NCBI GenBank assembly: GCA_018000295.1
Contig: JAGNKE010000006.1
Coordinates: forward strand, 1-64,000
Origin: Alphaproteobacteria bacterium
GTDB taxonomy: Bacteria; Pseudomonadota; Alphaproteobacteria; Micavibrionales; Micavibrionaceae
Length of the DNA stretch: 64,000 nucleotides
Direction of reading: 5' to 3'
The position numbers were made by a program, and so were the translations under genes. Of the stretch, positions 47,965 to 56,907 are shown piece by piece. Each line of letters begins with the position of its first letter. Within the stretch, counting starts at the first letter, position 1. The notes below the pieces were generated by a model. It saw only the letters and a list, made by a program, of their open reading frames with translations. It searched no databases and was not told the DNA's origin.

Positions 47965-47966
47965 GT

Positions 47967-50558
47967 CTAGCCCCGCCGCTTGCGAATCGCCGCAACCCAG
48001 GCCGCGAGCGCTTCAATGTCAGCCTTGAGTTCCGCAGGCGTAGGCACTGGCGCGCGGGCCGCGGCGGCTTTGTCGTGGCCGGGCAGCCATGTCGAGCACT
48101 TCGTCATGGCCGCCTCGACAGCCTTGCAATCCTCGGAACTAATGTCGGCGATCTGCCCAATCTGCTGTGTCTGAATGCCCGGCCTGTAGCGCTCAACTAC
48201 GCCGCCGAGAAGTACCTCTTCAAGTGCGCGCTCCCATGCTTCGCGCAGAAGGCCGTAAAGATATTTGGCTTCCTTCTCGTAGGCATCCTGGTGCCCTTCC
48301 CGAGAAAGCTTGTCGGCGGCCTGCCAGCAATTATTGAGGTATCCGATCTTCTTCTTCACGGAGAGCGCCACCCAGGGCAACTCTTCCGCGCATACGCCCG
48401 CGCCCTTGGATAGATGGCGCACATGCTGGTCGAGCGGTTCGACGCCCAGTTCATCGGCGTATTGCCGGAGCGAGAGCAAAAACACGACATCGTGCGTGAA
48501 GACGATGACCTGCCGCGTCTTCGACTCCTGGACCAGCCGCCGCGCCACGCCGTTGCGCCACTGAAAATCCAGAGAGGACACGGGGTCGTCGAACACGATG
48601 CCGGAGGGATCGTCGGCCGTGCTGAGTTCAGCGAAGAACGCGGCGATGGAAAGACACCGCTGTTCACCCTCGCTCACGACCTTCGGCAGCTCGACGCCGG
48701 GCGCACGCGTGAGAACGAGCTTGTGATAGAAGACGCCATCCGCGCCGCCAAGCTCTTTCAGTTCGACCTCGACATGGCGAAATGAAAGATTGGCCAGCTC
48801 TTCCTGAAAGCTCTTCTTGAGCTTTTGCGAAACAACCGTCTTGGTGACGGCCGTGCTCTTGGCCGTGATCGCCTGCGTCTTCGTATCGTCGATGCACAAC
48901 CCGTAGGCGGCGTATTTCTTCCGGCGCTCGATGTCTTCAAGGACACTATCCACATGCTTCGCCAGCAATTTGCGGGCGCGCAGCTCCTGGGCCTCCGCGA
49001 TCATGCTCTTGCGCGTCTGGTCGTTCGCGCTGGTGCGCAGCGTCTTGATGCGCTCGTCGATCTGCGCCGACAGCCCCTCGGCTTCGGCGGTAACAGACAC
49101 GAGCGCCGGGCAGTCGGCGGCCAGGTCCTTGTCGTCCGCGAGGGCCGACAGGATGGCGGCGCGGCGCTTCTCGCTCGATGCCAGCGCCGCACTGATGGCG
49201 TCTGCCACGGCTTCTTGCTCTATGCGAATTTCCTTGAGCGCTTCGTCAACCGCTTCGGTCGTCGTCTTGAGATCGGTAAACGCCTTTTTCTGCCTTGTGA
49301 ACGTGTCTCTGATCCGGCGGAGTTCGCGTTCGACCGTCGAGGCCACGAAGTCCTCGAATTGCTTGAGTCTGTGGGCCGCTGCGTGGTCGAGGTCTTGCTG
49401 ACAAAGCACGCACTGCGCTCCGTCGTCGATAACCGGGAATGGCTTGTCCGGATATGCCTGCTCCTGCGAGAAACGCCGCGCCGACTCCCAGAGCGCCGTC
49501 CACGCATCGGTCCCCGTACCCTGCAAGAGTCCTTGCGGAAATGTGGCCTCGCGCAGGCGCTTGGCTTCCTCGCTCTTGCGGCGTCCCTCAGTCCGCGCAT
49601 CGAACACCGCTTTCAGGGCGTTGTCGGACAGGGCCGCTTCGACCTCCTTGAGATGACGGACCAGCGCCTGAACCCGTCCGGCGCGCACGGTGAGCTGCCG
49701 GATCAATTTCTCCGGGTCGTTGGCTTGCAGGTCCAGCAGGGACTTTTCGAGAAGCGCGAGGCGTGCCTCTTCCTCCGGGGAGAGCTGCGCGAGGGCCTGC
49801 ACTGCCTCCGGCTTGGTGAGCGAACTGACATTCGCCAGAAACTTCGCTACCGCCGTGCCTTCTGGAATCGTCGCCTGCACGGCGGTCAACGCATTCGTGC
49901 CGAGTGCGCGCTGCTCGGATTCCAGTTTCGTGCGAACGGCCTTGCACGCCTTCACGAGCTTGTCGAACAGGTCCAGGCCGAACGGCCGGAAGGCAACGTC
50001 TGTCTTCTCTGTGAGATAGACGGCGGCGCATTGCGTATCGAAGACGCTTACGCGCGAAACGAACTCGTCTTCGCTGCCGCCGGCCCACTCGCGGGGATTG
50101 GGTTCCGCGCCGACCTTGTATTTGATGGCGACCACGGGCGCGAGCGGTGTCGTGCCGGAAACCACGTTGCCCAGGATTTTCTCCGGACCGCGCGCCCGGC
50201 AGGCGCTCTTGAGAATGCGGATGTAGCCCGTCTTGCCTGCACCGTTATCGCCGTAGACGACCGTGAGGCCGGGACCGAATTTGAGCGTCTGATCTTCCGC
50301 CAGCGCGTTCACGCCACGATGATGGAAGATCGAAACGAGCGATACCGGCGCGCCTGCCGTCTGGTCCGGTACATGTTCTTTCGCAAGCGGCACGGTGTCG
50401 CGCTGCTCGGAAAGGCCGTGGCCGTTCTTGCAGATTTCGGCCAGGGCGTTGATGTCTTCATCGGAGAGTTCGTCGTTGAGCACAAGACGGCGCAGCGCCT
50501 CGCGCTGCCATGCGGGGCGGTCTTGCGACCATTGGAGAATTTCCTGAAGGACCGTCAC
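47967..50558 (-). CDS. AAA ATPase with zinc-hook-like coiled coil (RecN/RloC-like)
   Basis: An 863-residue SMC/RecN-type ATPase. Walker A is VVYGDNGAGKTGYIR (about residue 93), followed by a long coiled coil with a central CVLCQQDL CxxC at about residue 388 that resembles the Rad50/RloC zinc hook, and then the Walker B region SGIVFDDPVSSLDF and VIVFTHD. The C-terminal region (LREAWERALEEVLLGGVV) recurs in defence-related ATPases; RloC-type proteins carry an anticodon nuclease there, but I cannot confirm its motif. The start is GTG with GGGAGGG. It probably senses DNA damage or phage DNA and controls the coupled HEPN protein. Confidence 0.85.
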   Translation of the reverse strand: MTVLQEILQWSQDRPAWQREALRRLVLNDELSDEDINALAEICKNGHGLSEQRDTVPLAKEHVPDQTAGAPVSLVSIFHHRGVNALAEDQTLKFGPGLTVVYGDNGAGKTGYIRILKSACRARGPEKILGNVVSGTTPLAPVVAIKYKVGAEPNPREWAGGSEDEFVSRVSVFDTQCAAVYLTEKTDVAFRPFGLDLFDKLVKACKAVRTKLESEQRALGTNALTAVQATIPEGTAVAKFLANVSSLTKPEAVQALAQLSPEEEARLALLEKSLLDLQANDPEKLIRQLTVRAGRVQALVRHLKEVEAALSDNALKAVFDARTEGRRKSEEAKRLREATFPQGLLQGTGTDAWTALWESARRFSQEQAYPDKPFPVIDDGAQCVLCQQDLDHAAAHRLKQFEDFVASTVERELRRIRDTFTRQKKAFTDLKTTTEAVDEALKEIRIEQEAVADAISAALASSEKRRAAILSALADDKDLAADCPALVSVTAEAEGLSAQIDERIKTLRTSANDQTRKSMIAEAQELRARKLLAKHVDSVLEDIERRKKYAAYGLCIDDTKTQAITAKSTAVTKTVVSQKLKKSFQEELANLSFRHVEVELKELGGADGVFYHKLVLTRAPGVELPKVVSEGEQRCLSIAAFFAELSTADDPSGIVFDDPVSSLDFQWRNGVARRLVQESKTRQVIVFTHDVVFLLSLRQYADELGVEPLDQHVRHLSKGAGVCAEELPWVALSVKKKIGYLNNCWQAADKLSREGHQDAYEKEAKYLYGLLREAWERALEEVLLGGVVERYRPGIQTQQIGQIADISSEDCKAVEAAMTKCSTWLPGHDKAAAARAPVPTPAELKADIEALAAWVAAIRKRRG

Positions 50559-50650
50559 GCAAAGCCCTCCCGATAGCGCGGAGGCACACCTACTATTGAT
50601 GAGCCCTCATTGGGTTCCAAGGATGGCAGCGGAACAATCATCGGCGCGCC

Positions 50651-53008
50651 TCACCCCACATTCACAGGAACAAGCGTCATCGTGTCATTCCCAAAAATGT
50701 CGATAACCTTCACCGCGACGGTATAGCGACCCGGTCTGTCATATGTGTGCATGGCTGTCGTCAGCTCCAGATCGCGGTTCTGACGGGTTCGGAAACTCTG
50801 CCACTCATTCTCGAAGATGTAGCCGCCCGTCCAACGTTCCTCGAATTGCGCCTTGCCAGACACCAAGTCTGAGGTCTCAGCGGATGCGAGCGTCGCAACG
50901 CCGCTCAATCCGGTTCCCACAGGAACCTTGATGATCTCCTTGCGGCTCATGTAGTCGAAATCCACCGCCCAGTAATCCACCCAATCGGTCCAGTGCTTCG
51001 TCAGGCGTTCCTTTTTGACTATGCCGTCTTTGCTCTTGCTGACTTTGTAGAGCTGCCCCTGCTCGCACATGACCTCGCTCTTGCCTTCCTTCATCGCGGC
51101 GATGGCGGCCTCGGCGGCGCCCTGGGTGTAGTAGACGGAGAAATCCGTCAATTCGATGCTGACCGCGCGCTTGTTCTTCTTGTCATAGCGGGGCGTCGCC
51201 TCGACAAAGCTGATGTCGTGAAAAACAACCTGACCCTTATCAACCGCTCGCTTGTCGAAAACTTCGGCGGGAATGTACTTCGGGGCAAGGTCGATACCCT
51301 TGCTGCGGGCCTCCTCCAGCACGGCGGGGAAAAGACCCATTTCAAACTCAAACGCCAGTACGTCCACACGGGAAGCGCCGCGCTTTCTGCACTCGGTGAT
51401 GACCTCTTCGACGAAGAGGCGGCCGACCGGAAGATTGATCGGACCAATAACGACGAGGCGACCATTGCGCGCGCCGTGGAAGAAACCGTCTTGCGCTTGA
51501 GCGCCATCCGCACCGCCAAGCCCGGTGGCGTTGTACGCCCGCAGAATCAGTTCTCGGAATTCATTCTCTTTTTGCGCCAGCGCCTTTTCTTTTTGCGTTC
51601 CTGTTAGCCGCCCGCCGACATTCAGATACGCTTGCCTCTCATAGCGCCCAAGATTCAGCACCTCGAATGCCCGGAAGTCTTTCTCAGCAGCCTTGAGTTC
51701 GCGCTGTACGCCGATCAAACGCTTGCGCGTCGTATGAATACCGAACTTACCGAGATCAGTGCATATCCATTTACGCCCCAACTTCTCAGCCACGGCCGCA
51801 GTTGTGCCGGAACCAACGAAAAAGTCTGCAACCAGATCATCCTCATTACTGCTGGCCTTGATGATACGTTCAAGAAGGGCTTCTGGCTTCTGAGTTGCAT
51901 ATCCTTGTGACTCACGCGCTTGAGAGTTGATCGGAGAAATATCAGTCCAAAGGTTTTGTGCAATTTGCCCTGGAACTTCGTCAAGATAACGCTTCAGGCG
52001 AATTCGCCCGTTCTTGTCCTCAGGGAAATACAGCCGACCTTGCTGATCGAGTTCCTGCATCTTTTCAAGGGAGATTTTCCACCCGTTGCGATGAGGCCTA
52101 TATCCCTTGTACTCATAGCAAAGGTTTGGACGAAAGCCAGGATTCACCAAATCGGAAGTCGTGTAGTGCCGTCCATCCGGGTCCTTTGAAGCGAAGTGCG
52201 ATTCGATATAGTCCTTATCAAACGGCACATGCTGTGGGTTCCATGTCCAGCTTTCGCGCGAACGCGAATAGAAGTAGATCGACTCCCATATTTCTCCGTA
52301 ACTTCGGCTTACATTGCCGTGGGATGATGTTCGCTTCCACGCTATTTCCGTGCGAAGGCAGTCTGATCCAAATATCTCGTCCAGAACAACTCGAATGAAG
52401 TTACCGACGTCCGGTTCAATGTGGACATAAATGGAACCGTCCTCTGCCAATAAGTCCTTCATCAGGATAAGGCGCTCATAGAGCATTGAAATGAAGCTAT
52501 CTGCTCCGCGTCCCCATGTGTCGCGGTAAGCGATTTGCTCCAGAAGATTCGCTTCCTTGTGAAAAGTCTCACCGCCAATCTCGATATCCATACTGAAATC
52601 CGCGCCGACATCAAATGGCGGGTCGATGTAGATCAGCTTGAGTCCACCCGCATCTTCGATCTGTTGCCGCAGCGCACCGGATTTGAGCGAGGACAGGATC
52701 AGTTTGTTGTCACCCCAGATCAGCTTGTTTGTCCAACCCTTCCGTTGCCGACCGCGACTATCAAACAGGTCTTCCTGCGTTTTCGTTTCGGCGCGCGGCT
52801 CGTCGATGTGTTCAAGCGTTTGAAACGGCAGGACCGTCGTGCATACGTCACGCGTCTTGCCGTTCCAGACAAGTTCGACTTCGCTCTTGTCGTCGAACAG
52901 GATGAAGCGGTATTTCTCGGGCAACGCCTTGCCCTGCTGAATGAGCGTCACCAAGTCGCGCTGCTCAGCCTCACTCAGTTCATAGGATTTCTTGTCGGAA
53001 CGCGCCAT
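50651..53008 (-). CDS. Type III-like DNA adenine methyltransferase (Mod)
   Basis: A 785-residue protein from the ATG at 53008, which has GGAGAG before it and follows the Res gene's stop by 2 bp. It is a beta-class N6-adenine methyltransferase: DPPF motif IV in LIYIDPPFDVG (about residue 129) precedes the SAM motif FFVGSGTTAAVAEKLGRKW (about 400), with a target-recognition region between. The C-terminal 250 residues include a beta-rich, PKD-like end (HTYDRPGRYTVAVKV). It would protect host DNA and specify recognition for Res. The frame extends to 53158 but overlaps Res. Confidence 0.93.
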   Translation of the reverse strand: MARSDKKSYELSEAEQRDLVTLIQQGKALPEKYRFILFDDKSEVELVWNGKTRDVCTTVLPFQTLEHIDEPRAETKTQEDLFDSRGRQRKGWTNKLIWGDNKLILSSLKSGALRQQIEDAGGLKLIYIDPPFDVGADFSMDIEIGGETFHKEANLLEQIAYRDTWGRGADSFISMLYERLILMKDLLAEDGSIYVHIEPDVGNFIRVVLDEIFGSDCLRTEIAWKRTSSHGNVSRSYGEIWESIYFYSRSRESWTWNPQHVPFDKDYIESHFASKDPDGRHYTTSDLVNPGFRPNLCYEYKGYRPHRNGWKISLEKMQELDQQGRLYFPEDKNGRIRLKRYLDEVPGQIAQNLWTDISPINSQARESQGYATQKPEALLERIIKASSNEDDLVADFFVGSGTTAAVAEKLGRKWICTDLGKFGIHTTRKRLIGVQRELKAAEKDFRAFEVLNLGRYERQAYLNVGGRLTGTQKEKALAQKENEFRELILRAYNATGLGGADGAQAQDGFFHGARNGRLVVIGPINLPVGRLFVEEVITECRKRGASRVDVLAFEFEMGLFPAVLEEARSKGIDLAPKYIPAEVFDKRAVDKGQVVFHDISFVEATPRYDKKNKRAVSIELTDFSVYYTQGAAEAAIAAMKEGKSEVMCEQGQLYKVSKSKDGIVKKERLTKHWTDWVDYWAVDFDYMSRKEIIKVPVGTGLSGVATLASAETSDLVSGKAQFEERWTGGYIFENEWQSFRTRQNRDLELTTAMHTYDRPGRYTVAVKVIDIFGNDTMTLVPVNVG

Positions 53009-53010
53009 CG

Positions 53011-55731
53011 TCAGCTCTCCTGATACTCGCGGAATGCGCTGGCCAGTCCCGCGAACGATGACGGCTTGTGCTTCTTGAAGCCTTCCTGATCGACGTAAAC
53101 GAAGTGGTAGCTCGGCCCTCCATCGTCTTTGGTTGCTTCCGTCGCGTCCTCGCACCATTGGCGCAGGCGCGCCATCTTCTGCGGCACGTCGATCTCTTCT
53201 CGGCCTTTGGTTTCAACGACCCAGACTTTGCCGTCTGTCGTGCGCACGATAAAGTCCGGCGTATACGTCGATAGTTCACCGTTGGCTTTGACGAACTCGA
53301 TCTTGAACCCAACAGCCATATAGTTCTTGCCGAATGCCTGCACGTCCGGCGCAGATTCAAGGAAGGCCGCGAAGTCCAGTTCCAGTGTGTCGGCACCGAC
53401 TTCGCCGACAATGCGGTTGAAGACCGATTTCTTTGCGGGCAGGAATCCGCGCGGCTCCGTGCGGAAGGGCCGCGTGTCGCGCAGCCGGATGTGTCCGTCG
53501 ATGCGGGAGCTGCCGCCCTCGTAGATCGTCAATGTGTTGATGGCAGCACGGAAGTGATCGAACAGCACCTTGGCGACTTCAGGTTCTGACAGATTTCTGA
53601 GAATGACCGGATCATCGAGATCGACGGTGCTCGTGAACAGATGATCCCGGATGAAAATCTTGACCTTGGGGTAAAGCTGGTCGTAGCCACCGACGAGGCG
53701 TAAATCCTTGAGGAGCTGCCGGGCGAAAAACGCGACGACCGAGCGGTAATCGCCCGGACCCGTGCCATCGAGCTGGATCGTGTGATCGACCTCGGAATCG
53801 AGCATGGTCTTGAAGACGATCTCGCGCGTTTGTTCCGGCGTGAACGGTTTGACGGGAAGTTTCGGATTGCCGAAATGCTCAGGCTCCAGCTCCGTAAGGT
53901 CCTTGAACTCGCGGTTGTAGCGCCGCGTCAGACGCGGCACCGAGATATCGAGATCGTCGATGTTCTTGTCGGGCGACTCTGTATCGACTTCGACGACGAT
54001 GGAATCCTCGCGCTCACGGCCCCCGGCCCCGCCCATCGGCACGCGATCAAACGTGACGCCTTCATTCTGAATGGACTCGACGAACTCCATGAAAGCGGGC
54101 GTGCCCATGACGGAGACGGTCTCGCGCTGATCGCTGCCGAAATACATACGGCGGAGTCCGCGGCCCAATGTCTGCTCCGGGAGAATGTTGCTCTTGGCGG
54201 CGTAGGCGCGCAGTCCCACGATGACCGTCACGTTGCGCACGTCCCATCCTTCCTTGAGCATCAGCACGGAAACGATGGCTTTGTGGGGCGACTTCCACGT
54301 GTCGATCTCGTTTGATTCCCGGCGTAGCAGCTCCAGCTCATCCTTGCTCTTGCCGGATGCCGCTTCGGAAATCTCGCCGTTGGCCTTGGTGTGAATGACG
54401 AGAACCGCGTCTTGCAGTTCTGGGCAAATCTTCTGGAGGTAGGCACCGACCTCATCGCAATTCTTGGTGTCGTCCACCATGACGAAAAGCACGGCTTTCT
54501 TTCCGAGCTTTTCGTGTTCGGCGTAGCTCTTGCGCCATTCCTCGACGCCCAGTTGAAGGTAGTCAGCGTACTTTTCCGTGATGATCGGACTCTTGTGCTC
54601 GGCCAGCTTCGCCCGGCTCACCGCGTCCGGCAGAACGGGATGCTTCACGACGTTCTGCGCGATGGCTTCCACGAGCGGGTAGTCGCTGACGGTCTGCACG
54701 AAGATCGCGCCGTTGTCATGGCGCGGCGTCGCTGTCACGTCCACCTGAATCGTGAGCCGCAAATCTTTTTGCAGTAGCCGGTGATGAATGTCCTGGATGC
54801 ACTGGAACCAGGCCAGACGGTTGTCGTGAATGTGATGGGCTTCGTCATTGAAGACCGCAAGTTCGTCAATCTCGCGGACGACCTCGCCGAGATCGACGTT
54901 GCTGTCGTTGGTTTTGCCGACCGGCTTGTTACCGAACGGCGCAAGGAAATAGTCGCGCAGATCGTCATCTTCGAGCGAAGGCTCAGGGACTTCGCCGAGA
55001 TAGACGCGGTGAATGTTGGTGAGGAAGATGTTTCCTGTCGGACGGACGATGCGCACGTCGTCCTGGATATGCAGCGCGATCTGAAAATCGTCGCGCCAGT
55101 TGTGCCCGGCATGGCCGTTGTCCGGCAAGACCGGATCGTTGAAGAAAATCCGCAGCCCGTCGAAGTCGTGGCGCAGGCGGTCGAGGACGATGATGTTTGG
55201 CGCGATCAGCAGGAAGTTACGCGCGAGCGTCGAACCCTCTTCGTAGAGCCTGTGGAAATAGCTCCAGGCCATGAGCAAGGAGAGCACCTTGGTCTTTCCG
55301 GCGCCGGTTGCCATCTTGACCACAAAGCGCGGCCAGTCCTCGTCGAACATATTGCTCGACACGGCGCCGGAGGCATCGAAGCGCAGCAAGTCGAACTTGT
55401 CGCGCACCCCGCGCACATCGTAAAGCCAGATGACGGTTTCAACGGCTTCGCGCTGCGCGAAGTAGTAGCGGAACTCGCTTTCCGTCCCGTCCGCGCTCTC
55501 AACCAGATGCTCGGTCAGGAACCACCAGGTCAGAAGCGCGCGCGACGTGGCTGACGCCCCGGCATAACCCCCGGCCCGCCATTGCGCGACTTCCTCCCGA
55601 ATGTTGGCGACCAGCGGCGGAAGGAGCTTTTCATAGGCCGTGCTGCGCAGCTCCTCGGCCGCCGGGAACCATCGGTGATCCGGGTTCAGCGTCTCGTAGG
55701 GAGAGAGCGGAAAGTTGGGATGCAGCGCCAT
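53011..55731 (-). CDS. Type III-like restriction subunit (Res) helicase-nuclease
   Basis: A 906-residue SF2 helicase with a nuclease end. Walker A is MATGAGKTKVLS (about residue 140), the DEAH box is FNDEAHHIHD (about 294), motif VI is LGRGLRRMYFG (about 530), and the C-terminal TPDFIVRTTDGKVWVVETKG (about 840) is a PD-(D/E)XK nuclease core. This is the translocase/endonuclease partner of the Mod enzyme. It follows the ribbon-helix-helix gene by 21 bp and is followed by Mod after 2 bp. Confidence 0.94.
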   Translation of the reverse strand: MALHPNFPLSPYETLNPDHRWFPAAEELRSTAYEKLLPPLVANIREEVAQWRAGGYAGASATSRALLTWWFLTEHLVESADGTESEFRYYFAQREAVETVIWLYDVRGVRDKFDLLRFDASGAVSSNMFDEDWPRFVVKMATGAGKTKVLSLLMAWSYFHRLYEEGSTLARNFLLIAPNIIVLDRLRHDFDGLRIFFNDPVLPDNGHAGHNWRDDFQIALHIQDDVRIVRPTGNIFLTNIHRVYLGEVPEPSLEDDDLRDYFLAPFGNKPVGKTNDSNVDLGEVVREIDELAVFNDEAHHIHDNRLAWFQCIQDIHHRLLQKDLRLTIQVDVTATPRHDNGAIFVQTVSDYPLVEAIAQNVVKHPVLPDAVSRAKLAEHKSPIITEKYADYLQLGVEEWRKSYAEHEKLGKKAVLFVMVDDTKNCDEVGAYLQKICPELQDAVLVIHTKANGEISEAASGKSKDELELLRRESNEIDTWKSPHKAIVSVLMLKEGWDVRNVTVIVGLRAYAAKSNILPEQTLGRGLRRMYFGSDQRETVSVMGTPAFMEFVESIQNEGVTFDRVPMGGAGGREREDSIVVEVDTESPDKNIDDLDISVPRLTRRYNREFKDLTELEPEHFGNPKLPVKPFTPEQTREIVFKTMLDSEVDHTIQLDGTGPGDYRSVVAFFARQLLKDLRLVGGYDQLYPKVKIFIRDHLFTSTVDLDDPVILRNLSEPEVAKVLFDHFRAAINTLTIYEGGSSRIDGHIRLRDTRPFRTEPRGFLPAKKSVFNRIVGEVGADTLELDFAAFLESAPDVQAFGKNYMAVGFKIEFVKANGELSTYTPDFIVRTTDGKVWVVETKGREEIDVPQKMARLRQWCEDATEATKDDGGPSYHFVYVDQEGFKKHKPSSFAGLASAFREYQES

Positions 55732-55752
55732 TAGCGGGTCGTCTCCATAGCT

Positions 55753-55962
55753 CTACTTCGCCTGCTTCGGGGATTGCTCAGCGACATATCGCTCGGCTGC
55801 GTCCCGGACGACCCATGCGACCGATACCTTTTTCAGGCGCGCGATCTCTTCAAGCGCCTGGTAGAGCGCAGTCGGGAACGTCACCGACGCACGGGTTGCA
55901 GCGGAAGAAGCGTCTTTGCTAATGGGCTTGCGGGACGGCGAACGCATGGATGATTCTCCCAT
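55753..55962 (-). CDS. Ribbon-helix-helix regulator of the defence operon
   Basis: A 69-residue protein from the ATG at 55962. TRASVTFPTALYQALEEIAR followed by LKKVSVAWVVRDAAERYV is a CopG/Arc ribbon-helix-helix domain. It is the first gene of the operon and lies just upstream of Res; the inverted repeat at 55979-55991 is a candidate operator for autorepression. A longer frame reaching 56310 runs through the hairpin region and is not credible. Confidence 0.8.
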   Translation of the reverse strand: MGESSMRSPSRKPISKDASSAATRASVTFPTALYQALEEIARLKKVSVAWVVRDAAERYVAEQSPKQAK

Positions 55963-55978
55963 AATCTGCACCACCTTA

Positions 55979-55991
55979 CACCAACCTGGTG
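55979..55991. promoter_or_regulatory. Candidate operator of the defence operon
   Basis: CACCA-ACC-TGGTG is a 5-3-5 inverted repeat 17 bp upstream of the ribbon-helix-helix ATG, a typical position for autoregulation by such proteins. Confidence 0.5.
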
Positions 55992-56094
55992 ATCGTCCCC
56001 AAGACCGCATTTCGGGTCGTCGCGGCGCGAAGTTGCCAAGGAATTTATTCCTCGTCTTCTCCGACAGGGGTGGGTGGGCGGGCCGGGTTTGCAC

Positions 56095-56571
56095 AAGGGG
56101 CCATGCCCCTTTGCCGGATGGGGGTGCAGGGGGAGCGCCGAAGGCTCCGCCCTGCTCGATGGGTTCGGGGAGAGCTGAAATCTCCCCGGTCGCGGTCCAG
56201 CGGCGAAACGCTGGCGGCATCCAAACCGCGGAGGGTTGGCGCGCATCCAAACCCGCGCAGGGTTGGTCATGGTCCAGGGGCAGGAACGCCCCTCGGTCGA
56301 TGGGTTCCACAGGGAGCGCGGAAGGCTCCCTTGGTCTCCATGAAGTGGTCAGGGTGTCGGGGCATGAAAGCCCTGACTGGCGGGTGTCGGGGGCCAGTAC
56401 CCTGACGAGAGATCAACCGGCGATACGGTTGCATGGCGCAGAAGGCTCGATGCCTGATTGCGCCATAGCCGGAGGGGATGCAACGGGGAACGCGCGAGCG
56501 GGTTCCCCTTGCCAAGATGTGCGGTGGTACAGACGAAATTTTATTTCGTTTGTACTACACGCACACATCTT
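56095..56571. ncRNA. Candidate structured non-coding region: array of a dozen hairpins
   Basis: Within 480 bp at least ten compact stem-loops follow one another. Stems: 56095-56111 (AAGGGGC/GCCCCTT), 56126-56155 (11 bp with one bulge), 56167-56187 (GGGGAGA/TCTCCCC), 56197-56214 (CCAGCG/CGCTGG), 56276-56293 (AGGGGC/GCCCCT), 56311-56331 (AGGGAGC/GCTCCCT), 56359-56373, 56414-56431 (CAACCG/CGGTTG), 56433-56466 (ATGGCGCA/TGCGCCAT), 56485-56508 (GGGGAAC/GTTCCCC) and 56514-56571. Many loops are purine-rich, such as GCGAAA, GCTGAAA, ATGAAA. No frame here looks coding. It lies between the defence operon and an XRE gene and could be a large structured RNA or a DNA recognition region such as an origin. 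The strand is undetermined. Confidence 0.55.
56514..56571. repeat. 58-bp near-complete hairpin
   Basis: Outer arms AAGATGTG/CACATCTT are perfect, a short imperfect zone follows, and the inner arms GTACAGACGAAA and TTTCGTTTGTAC differ by one G-T pair. The loop is 5 nt. It is the longest hairpin of the array and the only AT-rich one. Confidence 0.8.
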
Positions 56572-56907
56572 GCGGTCATCCTTATCGCCGGGTTCGCCAA
56601 AACCGGAACTATGCTGCGGACGCGAAACCAGGGCGCCGCGCCGCTTTCCGGCTCACGGATGACGGCGTCCTCGGACCTCACGGCCCCTCAGACGCAAGAG
56701 GCTTCATAACATGGCGCTTGCCGCGTGCCCCCTGCTCCGGCTTTGCCGTGCGCGGGGCGGCAAGCAATCTGGTCTGTGCTGGCAGCGCCTGAAGAGACAA
56801 AGGGAACAGGAGAACAAGAAAGCGGAGGATATTGTGGGCCGTCACGTCTGTGCCACGCGCCGTCCGGTGCGGCGGTTTTTTTCTGGCCCTTCCGTCCCGA
56901 CTCATGC

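Noticed and set aside
48825..50576. Long open frame of 583 codons on the plus strand
   Set aside because: It is antisense to the ATPase gene. Its product is Arg-rich and without domains, and the minus-strand frame has clear Walker and CxxC motifs.
56095..56571. CRISPR array as an explanation for the repeated hairpins
   Set aside because: The stems differ in sequence and spacing, there is no constant repeat with unique spacers, and no cas gene is nearby.
55916..56662. Open frame of 248 codons on the plus strand across the hairpin array
   Set aside because: It overlaps the regulator gene and runs through stem-loops in a Gly/Arg/Ser/Pro composition that follows the GC content; three overlapping frames are open at once, typical of GC-rich non-coding DNA.
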